Shown one piece after another: positions 63,654 through 64,000 of a stretch of DNA of 64,000 nucleotides. The DNA is from Pseudomonas sp. BN411 (GTDB taxonomy: Bacteria; Pseudomonadota; Gammaproteobacteria; Pseudomonadales; Pseudomonadaceae), in contig NZ_SSOM01000082.1 of assembly GCF_029871235.1 (NCBI RefSeq), positions 31,004 to 95,003 of the forward strand, read 5' to 3'. Position 1 is the first letter of the stretch. Each line of letters starts with the position of its first letter. The notes beneath the pieces were generated by a model, which saw only the letters and a list, made by a program, of their open reading frames with translations, was not told the DNA's origin and did no database searches. Made by a program: the position numbers and the translations under genes.

Positions 63654-64000
63654 CACCCTCTCCCACTTGCGGGAGAGGTTTGGGGGGCGGGGCTCTTGTA
63701 GGTTGGGCAGAGCGCAGCGAAGCCCAACGAGGTTGACCGTGACTCCGCATGTTTGGCTTCGCGCAGCTCTGCCCAACCTACGGTCGGATGCGCGGCGCTG
63801 GGCCCACGCTCGAACTGCCCCTCTCCCACTTGCGGGAGAGGTTTGGGGGGAGGGGCTCTTGTAGGTTGGGCAGAGCGCAGCGAAGCCCAACGAGGTTGAG
63901 CGTGACTCCACATGTTGGGCTTCGCGTAGCTCTGCCACAACCTACGGTCGGATGCGCGGCGCTGGGCCCACGCTCGAACTGCCCCTCTCCCACTTGCGGG
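63654..64000. repeat. Tandem array with ~164-bp period (family B plus family C)
   Basis: The unit consists of a family-B stem (CTCTCCCACTTGCGGGAGAGG) and a family-C inverted repeat (GTAGGTTGGGCAGAG ... CAACCTACGG). TCCCACTTGC occurs at 63661, 63824 and 63988, giving spacings of 163 and 164 bp. At least two full units are visible and a third is cut by the window edge. Confidence 0.85.

Noticed and set aside
63654..64000. CRISPR array
   Set aside because: The period is about 164 bp with near-identical units; there are no short repeats with unique spacers and no cas genes.

Overview
The window is a high-GC gammaproteobacterial chromosome segment, almost certainly Pseudomonas. The support is a complete twelve-gene alginate operon (algD-8-44-K-E-G-X-L-I-J-F-A) behind an AlgU-type promoter, an MvaT-family silencer, and a gene order familiar from that genus (xseA, guaB-guaA, cumA-like oxidase, tadA, aromatic amino acid permease, mltF, purL; aapJQMP; estB-like esterase, acyl-CoA synthetase, rhlB). 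I cannot name the species from sequence alone.

Layout. (1) 1-6480 is the right-hand end of an integrated genomic island. It holds four overlapping or closely spaced minus-strand genes that match the ginABCD recombination module of GInt islands (three large tyrosine recombinases plus one small helical protein), and beyond them a cargo gene for an MvaT/H-NS-type silencer cut by the window edge. The island is visibly richer in A+T than its flank. It interrupts a YbdG/MscS-family channel gene whose 5' part survives at 6474-7148. (2) 7257-25411 is core chromosome: an M23 peptidase, xseA, a zinc-ribbon protein, guaB-guaA, an intradiol dioxygenase-like protein divergent from a Tat-exported multicopper oxidase, tadA, an amino acid permease, mltF, purL, a CDGSH protein, a YqfO-like protein and an AraC regulator. 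(3) 25560-29271 carries a DMT exporter with an overlapping cupin gene, a GNAT acetyltransferase, a small membrane protein, a short-chain dehydrogenase and a membrane-anchored hypothetical. (4) 29378-46280 is the alginate operon with its roughly 450-nt leader and upstream control region. (5) 46557-50400 holds yaaA, a PIN-PhoH ATPase and moaC-moaD-moaE. (6) 50774-56233 holds an orphan amino acid binding protein and the aapJQMP ABC transporter. (7) 56711-63392 holds an esterase, an acyl-CoA synthetase, a cNMP-binding/GGDEF cyclase, an M19 dipeptidase and rhlB.

Working together: AlgA and AlgD make GDP-mannuronate; Alg8 with the c-di-GMP receptor Alg44 polymerises it; AlgK, AlgE, AlgG, AlgX and AlgL form the periplasmic and outer-membrane export and modification machine; AlgI, AlgJ, AlgF and AlgX acetylate the polymer. 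GuaB/GuaA and PurL serve purine synthesis. MoaC, MoaD and MoaE serve molybdopterin synthesis.

Intergenic spaces are heavily populated by three families of imperfect palindromic repeats, some of them inside the alginate operon, and a tandem array with a period of about 164 bp occupies the right edge. The most interesting region is the gin module and its junction with the broken channel gene. The gin module is a known class, not a new one; its island-borne silencer and its possible use of the interrupted gene's promoter are the parts worth following up.
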